From positions 1,674,001-1,738,000 of the forward strand of contig NZ_CP133189.1 in the NCBI RefSeq assembly GCF_030913655.1: DNA of 64,000 nt. Reading direction: 5' to 3'. The stretch comes from Clostridium sp. MB40-C1. Lineage in GTDB: Bacteria; Bacillota; Clostridia; Clostridiales; Clostridiaceae. Within the stretch, counting starts at the first letter, position 1; every line of letters begins with the position of its first letter. The notes beneath the pieces are model-generated. The model searched no databases, had not been told where the DNA came from, and saw only the letters and a list, made by a program, of their open reading frames with translations. Of this stretch, positions 9,117-17,545 are shown piece by piece. A program made the position numbers and the translations under genes.

Positions 9117-9758
9117 TTAATATCCCAACTCCTTGTTTACTATTATTACATGAATTCTTTCATTAGAGGATTGTCTTTTTATAAGTATATATTCATTACA
9201 TATTCTATCCGAACTAGCACAATCCATACAATAACCTACCTCTGAACAGGGGGTCTTCTTATTTAATCTCTTGCAATTAGCAGGAGCTGCTAACTCTCTA
9301 TTTCTATTAATTGCTTCATCTACATTTTTAACTATTTTGTTTACTCCTACAACCACAATAACTTTGTCAGGTCCATAAAGCATAGCTGCTACTCTATTTC
9401 CAGTTCCATCTACATTGTACAATTCTCCTTTTTCTGTAATTGCATTACTACTTGACAAATATGCATCTGCAAAGAAACTCTTTCTATATATCTCTTTTAT
9501 ATCTTCTTTAGTTAATCCATCCTTATATCTATCTAAAAAATTATATTTATCACTTCTAATCAAATCCAAAGCACCTATTTCAGAAAGTGTCATTGAACCA
9601 CCAACAGATATTGTATCCCCTTCTTTTATAAGATTCTTAATCTTATCTAAAGCTTCTTTTTCATTTTCAACAAAGTAACCATTCATATTATTTTTCTTTA
9701 AATTCTCAATAGTTCTCTCAACTCTTTTTTCAATAACAAAACTTGTGTTTTTATCCAT
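9117..9758 (-). CDS. LUD-domain (lactate utilisation-type) protein
   Basis: 213-residue LUD (DUF162) protein related to LutC/LutB. Conserved features are GDTISVGGSMTLSEIG near the N-terminus, FFADAYLSSSNAITEKGELYNVDGTGNRVAAM in the centre, and VVVGVNKIV. The C-terminal region holds cysteines (PANCKRLNKKTPC, GYCMDCASSDRIC) that could bind metal or an Fe-S cluster. Stand-alone LUD proteins are widespread in clostridia and their reaction is not established. The pairing with csoR (33-base gap, same strand) and the cysteine cluster make a metal-linked role conceivable, but this is inference. Confidence 0.8.
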   Translation of the reverse strand: MDKNTSFVIEKRVERTIENLKKNNMNGYFVENEKEALDKIKNLIKEGDTISVGGSMTLSEIGALDLIRSDKYNFLDRYKDGLTKEDIKEIYRKSFFADAYLSSSNAITEKGELYNVDGTGNRVAAMLYGPDKVIVVVGVNKIVKNVDEAINRNRELAAPANCKRLNKKTPCSEVGYCMDCASSDRICNEYILIKRQSSNERIHVIIVNKELGY

Positions 9759-9905
9759 AAACCCCTATCTCCTTTCAATATAACATTTACTTTAATAAAT
9801 ATACCAGTTCTAAAAATTTAATTTCGAGGTGTTTTTTTAACTATTTCAAAGCCTCTCATATTAACCATTATAACAATTATAAAGAATTTAACAATTATTT
9901 ATAAT

Positions 9906-11153
9906 TTAACAATCTTTATTATTAACTAAAACCTTTTCCTGTGGTGTTAAGACTTGTATACTTGGCGAATTTAATACTTTTTTAACAATGCTTAAAATTT
10001 TATTTTCTTCTATTTTAACATTATCAAATTCACTAAATATAGCTTCTACTGAATTATACATTATTTTATGCGTCGTTAAGTTCTTAGCTAACTCAATAGA
10101 TCTTTCCAAACTGAGTTCTCTTTTTAAATTAATATTTTTTATGATCTTATTTATACTTTGCATATTTAAAAGTTGTGTTCCATCTTTTATTTCTTCTATT
10201 TTCTTATTTATTATTTTTATAACTTTATCTACATTATCATTAGATGTTCCTAACCTAATAGTAAATAGTTTTATTCCTTTTTCATTTTTTATGCTGCTCG
10301 AAATATCATATACTAAACCATATTTTGTCCTTATTTCATCATACAAAATACTACTTATACCTTCACCAAATTTATGATTAAATATTTTTAATAATTTTAC
10401 TTCTTCATCATTTAACTCATGGATAGAAAAACAATATTGCACTTTAGCTCCATTTAACCCTTTTATTATCTTATAAAAAACCCCTTCATTATTAGATTCA
10501 TAATATTTGCTTTCATCATAAATATAGTCATTTTCAAATTCATCAAAATACTTTTCTATTATCTTTTTAATTTCTCTAAATTCTAAAGAGGAGACTACGC
10601 TAATAACACAATTCATTGGAGAATAATGTTTTTTATAAAAATTTTTTATGTCTGCTACAGTAAAACTTTTTATACTTTTTTCAGTACCAATTATTAGATT
10701 TTTAATTCTTCTTTTATTAAAGGAATTATAGAAAAGTTCATCTTCACAGTTCTGATAAGTGTCATCTTTCCATTCTTTAAGTTCTTCAAGTATTACTGCT
10801 TTTTCCTCCTTAAATCCTTCCTCATTAAAAAGCGGATTTAAAATTATATCCGAATATGTCTCAAATCCTTCTTCAAAATCAGAAGACATACTGGTCCCAT
10901 AATAAATAACATATGGATAGTTTGTCATAGCATTATGAAAACCAAATATTTCATCACAGGACTTATTAATTTCTTCTTCCGTTCTATTTTCTGTTCCTTT
11001 AAAAACCATATGTTCTACCACATGAGCTAGTCCTAATTCTTTGTCATCTTCTACTAATGCCCCCGCATTAAAGCCTATACAAAATGATGTTATGTTCCCA
11101 CTTCTCTTTATGTATTGAACATTTATACCATTTTTCATTTTATATTCTATCAA
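9906..11153 (-). CDS. M16 family zinc metallopeptidase
   Basis: 415-residue peptidase of the pitrilysin/insulinase M16 family, mitochondrial processing peptidase-like (clan with bacterial YmxG/MlpA). The inverted zinc motif HVVEH is at residues 44-48 with the distal glutamate Glu124 in ILEELKEW, the spacing expected for M16. The second half is the related non-catalytic domain with RTKYGLVYDISSS. Single-domain M16B enzymes act as dimers and process peptides. The start at 11153 follows AAAGGAGTTGC. No partner subunit lies beside it. Confidence 0.9.
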   Translation of the reverse strand: MIEYKMKNGINVQYIKRSGNITSFCIGFNAGALVEDDKELGLAHVVEHMVFKGTENRTEEEINKSCDEIFGFHNAMTNYPYVIYYGTSMSSDFEEGFETYSDIILNPLFNEEGFKEEKAVILEELKEWKDDTYQNCEDELFYNSFNKRRIKNLIIGTEKSIKSFTVADIKNFYKKHYSPMNCVISVVSSLEFREIKKIIEKYFDEFENDYIYDESKYYESNNEGVFYKIIKGLNGAKVQYCFSIHELNDEEVKLLKIFNHKFGEGISSILYDEIRTKYGLVYDISSSIKNEKGIKLFTIRLGTSNDNVDKVIKIINKKIEEIKDGTQLLNMQSINKIIKNINLKRELSLERSIELAKNLTTHKIMYNSVEAIFSEFDNVKIEENKILSIVKKVLNSPSIQVLTPQEKVLVNNKDC

Positions 11154-11186
11154 TTAAAAGCAACTCCTTTTTTTTAAATACAACAA

Positions 11187-11229
11187 AATAAAAGAGTTAA
11201 GCCAATTAATACTGCTTAACTCTTTTATT
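11187..11229. terminator. Terminator after glpT
   Basis: 16-bp stem AATAAAAGAGTTAAGC / GCTTAACTCTTTTATT with an 11-base loop. On the minus strand it follows glpT and separates it from the M16 peptidase gene. Confidence 0.85.
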
Positions 11230-11290
11230 ATATAATAAGGATTCATTAATTTACACTATAAATAAAATATATATTCTTATATTTTACAAA

Positions 11291-12643
11291 TTAGCTAGCA
11301 AGATTATTATCATCTATTTCATTTTCTGATGTATCATGAACATTCCAAGTAAACGCTAAGAATACTACTGAAAGAATACTTGCCGCAACTAATAGCATAA
11401 ATCCTCCATCCCATCCGTATTTATCAACTATTGAACCTAATAATATTTCTGCTAATACAGATCCACCCATATATCCAAATAAACCTGTAAACCCTGCTGC
11501 AGTACCTCCGGCTTTTTTAGGAACTAAATCAAGTGCAGCAACTCCTATAAGCATAACTGGTCCGTAAATTAAAGCACCAATTGATGCTAAGGCTATATTT
11601 ATAGCCATCATGCTTGTACTCTTCCAATAAATAAATGTAGCAACTGCAACACCTAACATACAGAATACGCCAGCTGGAGCACGACGTCCATGAAATACCT
11701 TATCACTTATCCAACCAACTATAATTGTACCTGGGATAGCTGCATATTCAAATAACGCAAAAGCTAACCCTGCTTCTTTTGTATTAAATCCTCTTATCTC
11801 TTTCAAGTAAACCGGAGCCCAGTTAAGAACACCATATCTTACTAGATAAACAAATAAGTTAGCCATAGCAATAATCCATAAAAACTTATTGTTTAATACA
11901 TATTTAAATAATATTTCTTTTCCTGTCAATTCTTTTTCTGCATCTTCTACTTTTACATCAAATTTTGGATAATCATTTCTATATTCTTCTATCGGAGGTA
12001 ATCCAACTGATTGAGGAGTATCTTTTGCAAATATCATAAATAATACTCCAGTAGCAATTGCTATTATACCTGGTAAATAAAAAGCACCTTTATAACTTCC
12101 ACTAAACATAGTAATACCCAAAACAGCTATAGTAGCTATTACTGCTCCACCTACGTTATGAGCAGTATTCCAAATGGACATTTTAACTCCACGCTCTTTA
12201 TCCGAGAACCAGTGTGTCATTATTCTTCCACATGGTGGCCATCCCATACCTTGGAACCATCCATTCAATGTCCATAATACAAATAATATTGGTATACTTG
12301 CTGTCATTCCCATAAATACATTAGCAAGTCCAGATAATATAAGTCCTATTCCCAAAAAATACCTTGGGTTAGATCTATCTGAAAAACTACCCATTATAAA
12401 CTTACTTACTCCATAGGCTATTCCTAATCCTGAGGCTATAAATCCAAGTTCTGTTTTTGTAAAACCCAATTCCGCTATCATATAATTCTTAGCAATAGAG
12501 AAATTACTTCTAACAAAATAGTACACTGCGTATCCAATATAAATACTTATAAACATTTGAATACGATACCTCTTATAGGTAGAGTCAATTTTGTCCTTTG
12601 GCAAACGCTCAATATGAGGTGCCGGTTTTAAAAATCCTATCAT
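11291..12643 (-). CDS. glpT: Glycerol-3-phosphate / phosphate antiporter
   Basis: 450-residue MFS transporter of the organophosphate:Pi antiporter family with twelve predicted membrane segments. The N-terminus FLKPAPHIERLPKDKID-TYKRYR matches the GlpT signature, followed by GFIASGLGIAYGVSKF, SDRSNPRYFL, NGWFQGMGWPPCGR and DTPQSVGLPPIEEYRNDYP, all close to the E. coli GlpT pattern. It should import glycerol-3-phosphate from outside in exchange for phosphate. UhpT or PgtP are less likely from these motifs. Upstream lie a 20-bp perfect palindrome and a minus-strand terminator-like hairpin, so expression is probably controlled. Confidence 0.93.
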   Translation of the reverse strand: MIGFLKPAPHIERLPKDKIDSTYKRYRIQMFISIYIGYAVYYFVRSNFSIAKNYMIAELGFTKTELGFIASGLGIAYGVSKFIMGSFSDRSNPRYFLGIGLILSGLANVFMGMTASIPILFVLWTLNGWFQGMGWPPCGRIMTHWFSDKERGVKMSIWNTAHNVGGAVIATIAVLGITMFSGSYKGAFYLPGIIAIATGVLFMIFAKDTPQSVGLPPIEEYRNDYPKFDVKVEDAEKELTGKEILFKYVLNNKFLWIIAMANLFVYLVRYGVLNWAPVYLKEIRGFNTKEAGLAFALFEYAAIPGTIIVGWISDKVFHGRRAPAGVFCMLGVAVATFIYWKSTSMMAINIALASIGALIYGPVMLIGVAALDLVPKKAGGTAAGFTGLFGYMGGSVLAEILLGSIVDKYGWDGGFMLLVAASILSVVFLAFTWNVHDTSENEIDDNNLAS

Positions 12644-12679
12644 TTTTGTTCCCCTCTCTTTAGTTGTTCTTATAATTAA

Positions 12680-12699
12680 GTAAAGTTCATGAACTTTAC
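12680..12699. promoter_or_regulatory. 20-bp perfect palindrome upstream of glpT
   Basis: GTAAAGTTCATGAACTTTAC is a perfect dyad whose left edge is 37 bases upstream of the glpT start codon. Its size and position fit a repressor operator for a dimeric regulator. No regulator gene for it is evident nearby. Confidence 0.55.
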
Positions 12700-12890
12700 A
12701 ATTATTATCATTTGTGCTGTTTATGTTAAATATTTTATAAAACTTAAATATTTAACTAGTTGGATTTATATATCGTTTTCATCAAAAACATAAAATTAAG
12801 CTTTCATTTTCAAAGTAAAATTTTAACTTATTCCATTAATTGTTTTTGTCTATAATTACATTTTTTCAATTTTTTAACTTATTGTTCAGC

Positions 12891-12948
12891 AAAAAAGAGA
12901 ACACTAATCAAAAGGACGTTTCTATTTCCTTTTAAAATTAGGCTCTCT
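12891..12948 (-). terminator. Terminator-like hairpin in the glpT leader
   Basis: On the minus strand, GAGAGCCTAATTTTAAAAGGA pairs imperfectly with TCCTTTTGATTAGTGTTCTC and is followed by TTTTTT. No minus-strand gene lies upstream of it (gtrA is on the other strand), so it may be a leader terminator about 250 bases ahead of glpT. In Bacillus subtilis glpT is controlled by GlpP antitermination at such a leader hairpin; that parallel is inference. The 12700-12890 and 12949-13194 flanks are AT-rich and hold no gene that I can support. Confidence 0.55.
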
Positions 12949-13194
12949 TATTCTCTGCCGCACTATATGTATATATTTTTAATACCATTTTTATTGCCAA
13001 AAGTATATTATCATGATTTCAACTATATTGCAATATATTTCCCACATTTTTCGACTTTATATGCAAAGCCATGCTATTTTTTCATCTATTCAAGTATTAA
13101 AAAATATTACAAAGTCAATATTGTAAATATACTCCTTTTATATTATGCTATAATTGTTATATATCAAATATGGGGAGGTTAGCAACAGCATTCT

Positions 13195-13632
13195 ATGTTA
13201 GTAACTAATTCAGTAACCAAAAAAAACATAGTCCAATTTATCACCTATGCCCTTATAGGTGGAAGTAACTTAATTATAAACTTTGCAGTACTAAACATAC
13301 TCTCTAATATAACTAATATATATTCTGGCACTAATACCTATACTAAAATAATGTTATCTTTATTTGAGTTTACAGCATTTATATTATATTCAATTAATGG
13401 ATACCTTTTAAATAAAAAATTTACTTTTAAAACCAATAATAGTTCTTATATAAAATATGCTTTAGTATTAGGTACCTCAGCCTTTTTTAATGCTAATTTA
13501 TTTATTATCCTTACAGCTCACAATGTATTTAATCTCCCAATAAAACTCTGGTTTAATTTATCAAAACTTACTTCTTCCATAACTATAGGTATAGTTACTT
13601 TTTTAATCAATAAATTTTTTATATTCAAATAA
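13195..13632 (+). CDS. GtrA-family membrane protein
   Basis: 145-residue protein with four predicted membrane segments in the GtrA family. Typical motifs are FITYALIGGSNLIINFAVLNIL, NGYLLNKKFTFK and the C-terminal FLINKFFIF. GtrA proteins are thought to move undecaprenyl-linked sugars across the membrane for glycan modification, but no glycosyltransferase lies beside this one. The only plausible ribosome site, GGGGAGG, is 16 bases from the ATG, longer than usual, and an in-frame TAG closes the frame just upstream, so weak translation is possible. Confidence 0.82.
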   Translation: MLVTNSVTKKNIVQFITYALIGGSNLIINFAVLNILSNITNIYSGTNTYTKIMLSLFEFTAFILYSINGYLLNKKFTFKTNNSSYIKYALVLGTSAFFNANLFIILTAHNVFNLPIKLWFNLSKLTSSITIGIVTFLINKFFIFK

Positions 13633-13640
13633 TATATACA

Positions 13641-13666
13641 GTAGAAAAATGTTGCGACGCAACATT
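13641..13666 (-). terminator. Terminator after thiolase
   Basis: Stem AATGTTGC / GCAACATT with a GAC loop, followed by TTTTTCTAC on the minus strand, just downstream of the thiolase stop. The same hairpin sequence is used after the aminopeptidase at 43026. Confidence 0.8.
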
Positions 13667-13685
13667 CTTCTATTGTATATTATCT

Positions 13686-14870
13686 CTATTTTTCAACAAT
13701 AACAGTAGTTCCCATGCCTCCACCTATACAAAGAGTAGCTAAACCTTTTTTAGCGTCTTCTCTCTTTTGCATTTCATGTAATAATGTAACAAGAATTCTT
13801 GCTCCTGATCCTCCTATTGGATGTCCAAGAGCTATTGCTCCTCCATTCACATTTACTCTATCCATAAATTTATCAAAACCTAAACCTCTTGATACTGCTA
13901 TACTTTGTGCAGCAAAGGCTTCGTTAGCCTCTATTAAATCTATATCTTCTATCTTTAATCCACCCTTTTCTAATGCCCTTTCTGTTGCTCCTATTGGTCC
14001 TACTCCCATTATCGAAGGATCTACTCCCTTTGAACCATAAGATACGATTTTAGCTAATGGTTTTATTCCCAATTCATTAGCTTTTTCTTCACTCATTACT
14101 ACTAAAGCTGCTGCTCCATCATTTATTCCTGAAGCATTTCCTGCTGTAACCGATCCATCTTTCTTAAAAGCTGGTCTTAATTTTGCTAAGCTTTCTTCAG
14201 TTGTTCCAAACTTTGGATATTCATCTGTATCAACTACAACTTCACCTTTTCTTGTTTTTATAACTACTGGAACTATTTCATCTTTAAATCTTCCTTCTTT
14301 TATAGCTCTTTCAGCATTTTGTTGAGATCTTAACGCAAACGCATCTTGTTCTTCTCTTGTTATACCATATTTTTCATTAACATTTTCAGCTGTTATTCCC
14401 ATGTGATATTGATTAAATGCATCCCATAATCCATCTTTAATCATCTCATCTACCATTTTGCCATCACCCATTCTTTGTCCCCATCTACCGCCTTCGAAAA
14501 CATAAGGTGCTCTTGACATACTTTCAGCTCCACCAGCAACAACTATGTCTGCATCTCCTGCTTTAATTATTTGTGCTGCTAATGATACTGCTCTTAGTCC
14601 TGATCCACATACTTTATTAATTGCAAAAGCCGGAACTTCTACTGGAATACCTGCATTTACAGATGATTGTCTTGCTGTATTTTGTCCTTGTCCTGCTTGA
14701 AGAACGTGACCCATTATTACTTCATCAACTTGTTCTGGTTTTACACCAGCTCTATTTAATGCTTCTTTAATAACAATAGTTCCTAATTCTACTGCTGTTA
14801 CATCCTTTAATTTTCCTCCAAATGATCCTAAAGGTGTTCTAACTGCACTTGCTATAACTACATTTTTCAT
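13686..14870 (-). CDS. thlA: Acetyl-CoA acetyltransferase (thiolase)
   Basis: 394-residue biosynthetic thiolase that condenses two acetyl-CoA into acetoacetyl-CoA. The nucleophile Cys88 is in [10 protein letters not shown]; the second active-site motifs are [18 protein letters not shown] (histidine) and CIGGGMGT (cysteine) near the C-terminus. The full length and sequence fit clostridial ThlA/AtoB. It follows hbd by 87 bases on the same strand, so the two genes make and reduce acetoacetyl-CoA for butyrate or butanol formation. The rest of the pathway (crt, bcd, etf) is not in the window. A shared sigma-54 promoter upstream of hbd probably drives both. Confidence 0.94.
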   Translation of the reverse strand: MKNVVIASAVRTPLGSFGGKLKDVTAVELGTIVIKEALNRAGVKPEQVDEVIMGHVLQAGQGQNTARQSSVNAGIPVEVPAFAINKVCGSGLRAVSLAAQIIKAGDADIVVAGGAESMSRAPYVFEGGRWGQRMGDGKMVDEMIKDGLWDAFNQYHMGITAENVNEKYGITREEQDAFALRSQQNAERAIKEGRFKDEIVPVVIKTRKGEVVVDTDEYPKFGTTEESLAKLRPAFKKDGSVTAGNASGINDGAAALVVMSEEKANELGIKPLAKIVSYGSKGVDPSIMGVGPIGATERALEKGGLKIEDIDLIEANEAFAAQSIAVSRGLGFDKFMDRVNVNGGAIALGHPIGGSGARILVTLLHEMQKREDAKKGLATLCIGGGMGTTVIVEK

Positions 14871-14957
14871 AATCTATTTCCTCCAAGTACTATATTTTTA
14901 AAGTTAGTAAAATTCCTTTACATTAAGTCTTAACACATATTAAAAACTATCTAAACA

Positions 14958-15806
14958 TTATTTTGAATAATCAAAGAATCCTTTTCCAGTTTTTCTTCCT
15001 AGCCATCCAGCTCTAACATATTTTCTTAATAATGAATGCGCTCTGTATTTTGTATCTCCTGTTTCTTTAAATAATACGTCCATTATAGCAAGACATACAT
15101 CTAATCCTATAAGATCTCCTAAAGCTAATGGTCCCATTGGATGATTTGCTCCAAGCTTCATAGCCTTATCTATATCTTCTGCTGAAGCTATTCCTTCTGC
15201 TAATATACTAACACCTTCGTTAATCATAGGTATTAATATTCTATTTACAACAAATCCAGGTGCTTCTTCTACTTCTACTGGTTCTTTTCCTATCTGTTCG
15301 GATAATTCTTTAATATTATCAAATGTTTCTTGTGAAGTTGCCATACCTCTTATAACTTCAACAAGTTTCATAACTGGTGCTGGATTGAAAAAATGCATTC
15401 CTATTACTTTGTCTGATCTATTAGTTGCTGCTCCAATTTCTGTAATTGAAAGTGATGATGTATTTGAAGCAAGTATAGTTTCTGCTTTACAAATTTTATC
15501 TAGTTGCCCAAAAATATCTTTTTTAATTTCCATATTTTCTATTGCTGCTTCTACAACTAAATCGCAATCAGCTGCCATATTAAGGTCAACTGTTCCTGTT
15601 AGTTTAGAAAGAATTTCTTCTTTTTTACTTTCTTCCATCTTACCCTTTGTTACTAATTTTGATAGGTTTTTATTTATTAAAGTTAATCCTCTATTAACAA
15701 ATTCATCTTTAATATCCCTTAACACAACTTCATAACCCTTTACCGCAAAAGCTTGGGCTATCCCTGAACCCATAGTGCCAGCTCCTAGTACACATATCTT
15801 TTTCAT
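14958..15806 (-). CDS. hbd: 3-hydroxybutyryl-CoA dehydrogenase
   Basis: 282-residue NAD(P)-dependent enzyme reducing acetoacetyl-CoA to 3-hydroxybutyryl-CoA. Rossmann motif [14 protein letters not shown] at the N-terminus, [12 protein letters not shown], catalytic histidine in [15 protein letters not shown], then the helical domain with [11 protein letters not shown] and [11 protein letters not shown]. The ATG at 15806 is 9 bases after AAGGAGG. A two-codon frame (ATG GGA TGA) lies between, its stop overlapping the hbd start as ATGA, which could be chance. It is the first gene of hbd-thl, directly behind a sigma-54-type promoter. Confidence 0.95.
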   Translation of the reverse strand: MKKICVLGAGTMGSGIAQAFAVKGYEVVLRDIKDEFVNRGLTLINKNLSKLVTKGKMEESKKEEILSKLTGTVDLNMAADCDLVVEAAIENMEIKKDIFGQLDKICKAETILASNTSSLSITEIGAATNRSDKVIGMHFFNPAPVMKLVEVIRGMATSQETFDNIKELSEQIGKEPVEVEEAPGFVVNRILIPMINEGVSILAEGIASAEDIDKAMKLGANHPMGPLALGDLIGLDVCLAIMDVLFKETGDTKYRAHSLLRKYVRAGWLGRKTGKGFFDYSK

Positions 15807-15854
15807 CCCATGTTTCCTCCTTAAAAGTATTCTTGTTACTTGTTATTTGTTACT

Positions 15855-15871
15855 AGCATTAATTGTGCCAA
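15855..15871 (-). promoter_or_regulatory. Sigma-54 (-24/-12) promoter of hbd-thl
   Basis: TTGGCACAATTAATGCT on the minus strand has the invariant GG and GC separated by exactly 10 bases, and matches TGGCAC-N5-TTGCW at almost every position. It lies about 50 bases upstream of the hbd start, just after the gene for a sigma-54 activator. Confidence 0.8.
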
Positions 15872-15893
15872 TTGATATAATATTCTATATTTT

Positions 15894-17279
15894 TTACATA
15901 TCTATATTATATTCTTCTAATTTTCTATACAAAGAAGATCTTGGTATCTCTAGCTTATCAGCTGCTTTTCTCTTATTCCCCTTAGTTTCTATCAATGCTT
16001 TTATTATTAATTCTTTTTCAATTTCCATCATAATATTTTTTAATCCTGTATTATTATTGATAGATTCCTTCTTTATAAAATCATTGATTATATCACTAGG
16101 TATGTCCTTTATTGATACATTAACGTCATCAGCACTAACACAAATTTTCTCCACAATATTCTTAAGCTCTCTTATATTGCCAGGCCACTCATATTTACTT
16201 AAAATTTTTATAACCTCATCATTTAACTGCCTATATAATCCTGTTTCTTTATAAAATTCACTTACAAAATTTCTAACAAGTAAATTTATATCACTTTTTC
16301 TCTTTCTTAAAGGAGGTACTTCTAAACTTAATACATTTAATCTATAATATAGATCCTCTCTAAATTTACCCTTCTCAACCATGATTTTTAAGTCTTTATT
16401 AGTAGCACTTATAACCCTAGCATCTATTTGTATAGTTTTTTTGCCACCTACTCTTTGAACTTCCTTCTCTTGCAAAACTCTTAAAAGTTTAGCTTGAAGA
16501 TACATTGGCATCTCACCTATTTCATCTAAAAAAATACTTCCCCCATTAGCTAATTCAAATTTACCAATATTGCCACCTTTTTTAGCTCCCGTAAAAGCTC
16601 CCTCTTCATATCCAAAAAGTTCAGATTCCATTAAATTTTCAGGAATAGCGGAACAATTTACACTTACAAAAGGTTTATATCTTCTATCACTCTCATTATG
16701 AATAGAATGAGCAAACAATTCCTTTCCCACTCCACTTTCACCATAAATTATTACATTTGAATTAACCTTCACCATTTTTTTTACTTGGTTTTTACATTCC
16801 TGTATGGCAGGAGAATTACCAACTATAGAATTCAAGTCATATTTTGCTTTGTTTATCTTAGCGATCTCATTTCTTAATAATTTCACTTCCTTGTCCAACT
16901 TTTGATATTTATCCATAAGTTCCTTCATTTCACCAACATCATCAAACAGTATCATCCCAATTCCGCCTAATACTTTTCCGCAATTATTTAATATAGGAAT
17001 AATATGTACCACTGCTGCTTCTTTTCCATTTTCAAATTTATGTTTTGAAGCTATCAGAGCTTGTTTTGTATCTAAAACTTGCTTAAACGTAGATGAGGGA
17101 TGTACTTCATATATGTTTTTTCCTATTAATTCTTCTTGGGTCATCTTAAAAAAATCAGCAAAAGTATTATTTACATATATAAACTCACACTTTTCATTCA
17201 CAATATCAATTGACATGGGCAACTTATCAAATATTTTATGACAAAACTCCATGAAATTCTTACTCTTTAAATAATTCAT
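15894..17279 (-). CDS. PAS-domain sigma-54-dependent transcriptional activator
   Basis: About 461 residues. An N-terminal PAS domain (CHKIFDKLPMSIDIVNE, FADFFKMTQEELIGKNIYEVHP) is followed by a coiled linker, then the AAA+ sigma-54 interaction domain with Walker A GESGVGKE, the GAFTGA loop in YEEGAFTGAKKGG, Walker B IFLDEIGEMP, and a Fis-type helix-turn-helix at the end (NKRKAADKLEIPRSSLYRKL). Such activators open sigma-54 promoters after sensing a ligand or redox state through PAS. Start at 17279 follows AAAGGTG; the in-frame GTG at 17291 lacks a site. It sits directly upstream of a sigma-54 promoter and hbd-thl, which are its likely targets. Confidence 0.92.
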   Translation of the reverse strand: MNYLKSKNFMEFCHKIFDKLPMSIDIVNEKCEFIYVNNTFADFFKMTQEELIGKNIYEVHPSSTFKQVLDTKQALIASKHKFENGKEAAVVHIIPILNNCGKVLGGIGMILFDDVGEMKELMDKYQKLDKEVKLLRNEIAKINKAKYDLNSIVGNSPAIQECKNQVKKMVKVNSNVIIYGESGVGKELFAHSIHNESDRRYKPFVSVNCSAIPENLMESELFGYEEGAFTGAKKGGNIGKFELANGGSIFLDEIGEMPMYLQAKLLRVLQEKEVQRVGGKKTIQIDARVISATNKDLKIMVEKGKFREDLYYRLNVLSLEVPPLRKRKSDINLLVRNFVSEFYKETGLYRQLNDEVIKILSKYEWPGNIRELKNIVEKICVSADDVNVSIKDIPSDIINDFIKKESINNNTGLKNIMMEIEKELIIKALIETKGNKRKAADKLEIPRSSLYRKLEEYNIDM

Positions 17280-17502
17280 TTTAATTAACACCTTTCGCTA
17301 AAATTCAATTATAAAATAATATATTATATTTAAGTAATTATGTAAAACCCGAAAATTCCATCTTTAAAGAGATTATGTATAAATATAAGACACAATTCTC
17401 AAATCTGTACATCTTTCTTAATTTTCTGAAATATGCATTTTAAAATTCTTGATTGTTAAATTTTTAATTATTTTATTAATTTTTTAACATACTTAAACAA
17501 AA

Positions 17503-17540
17503 CAAAAGACCTGTGCATTTTAAAATCTACACAGATCCTA
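17503..17540 (-). terminator. Terminator after topoisomerase IV genes
   Basis: On the minus strand GGATCTGTG pairs with CACAGGTC, preceded by the parC stop and followed by TTTTGTTTTG. Confidence 0.7.
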
Positions 17541-17545
17541 TATTT

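Noticed and set aside
12967-13182. 71-codon plus-strand open frame upstream of gtrA
   Set aside because: No ribosome binding site, composition follows AT-rich spacer (Tyr/Ile/Phe rich), no family resemblance, and it covers the likely gtrA promoter region.
15832-15853. Three TTGTTA-like tandem units in the hbd leader
   Set aside because: Imperfect, very short, and downstream of the sigma-54 promoter where an activator site is not expected.
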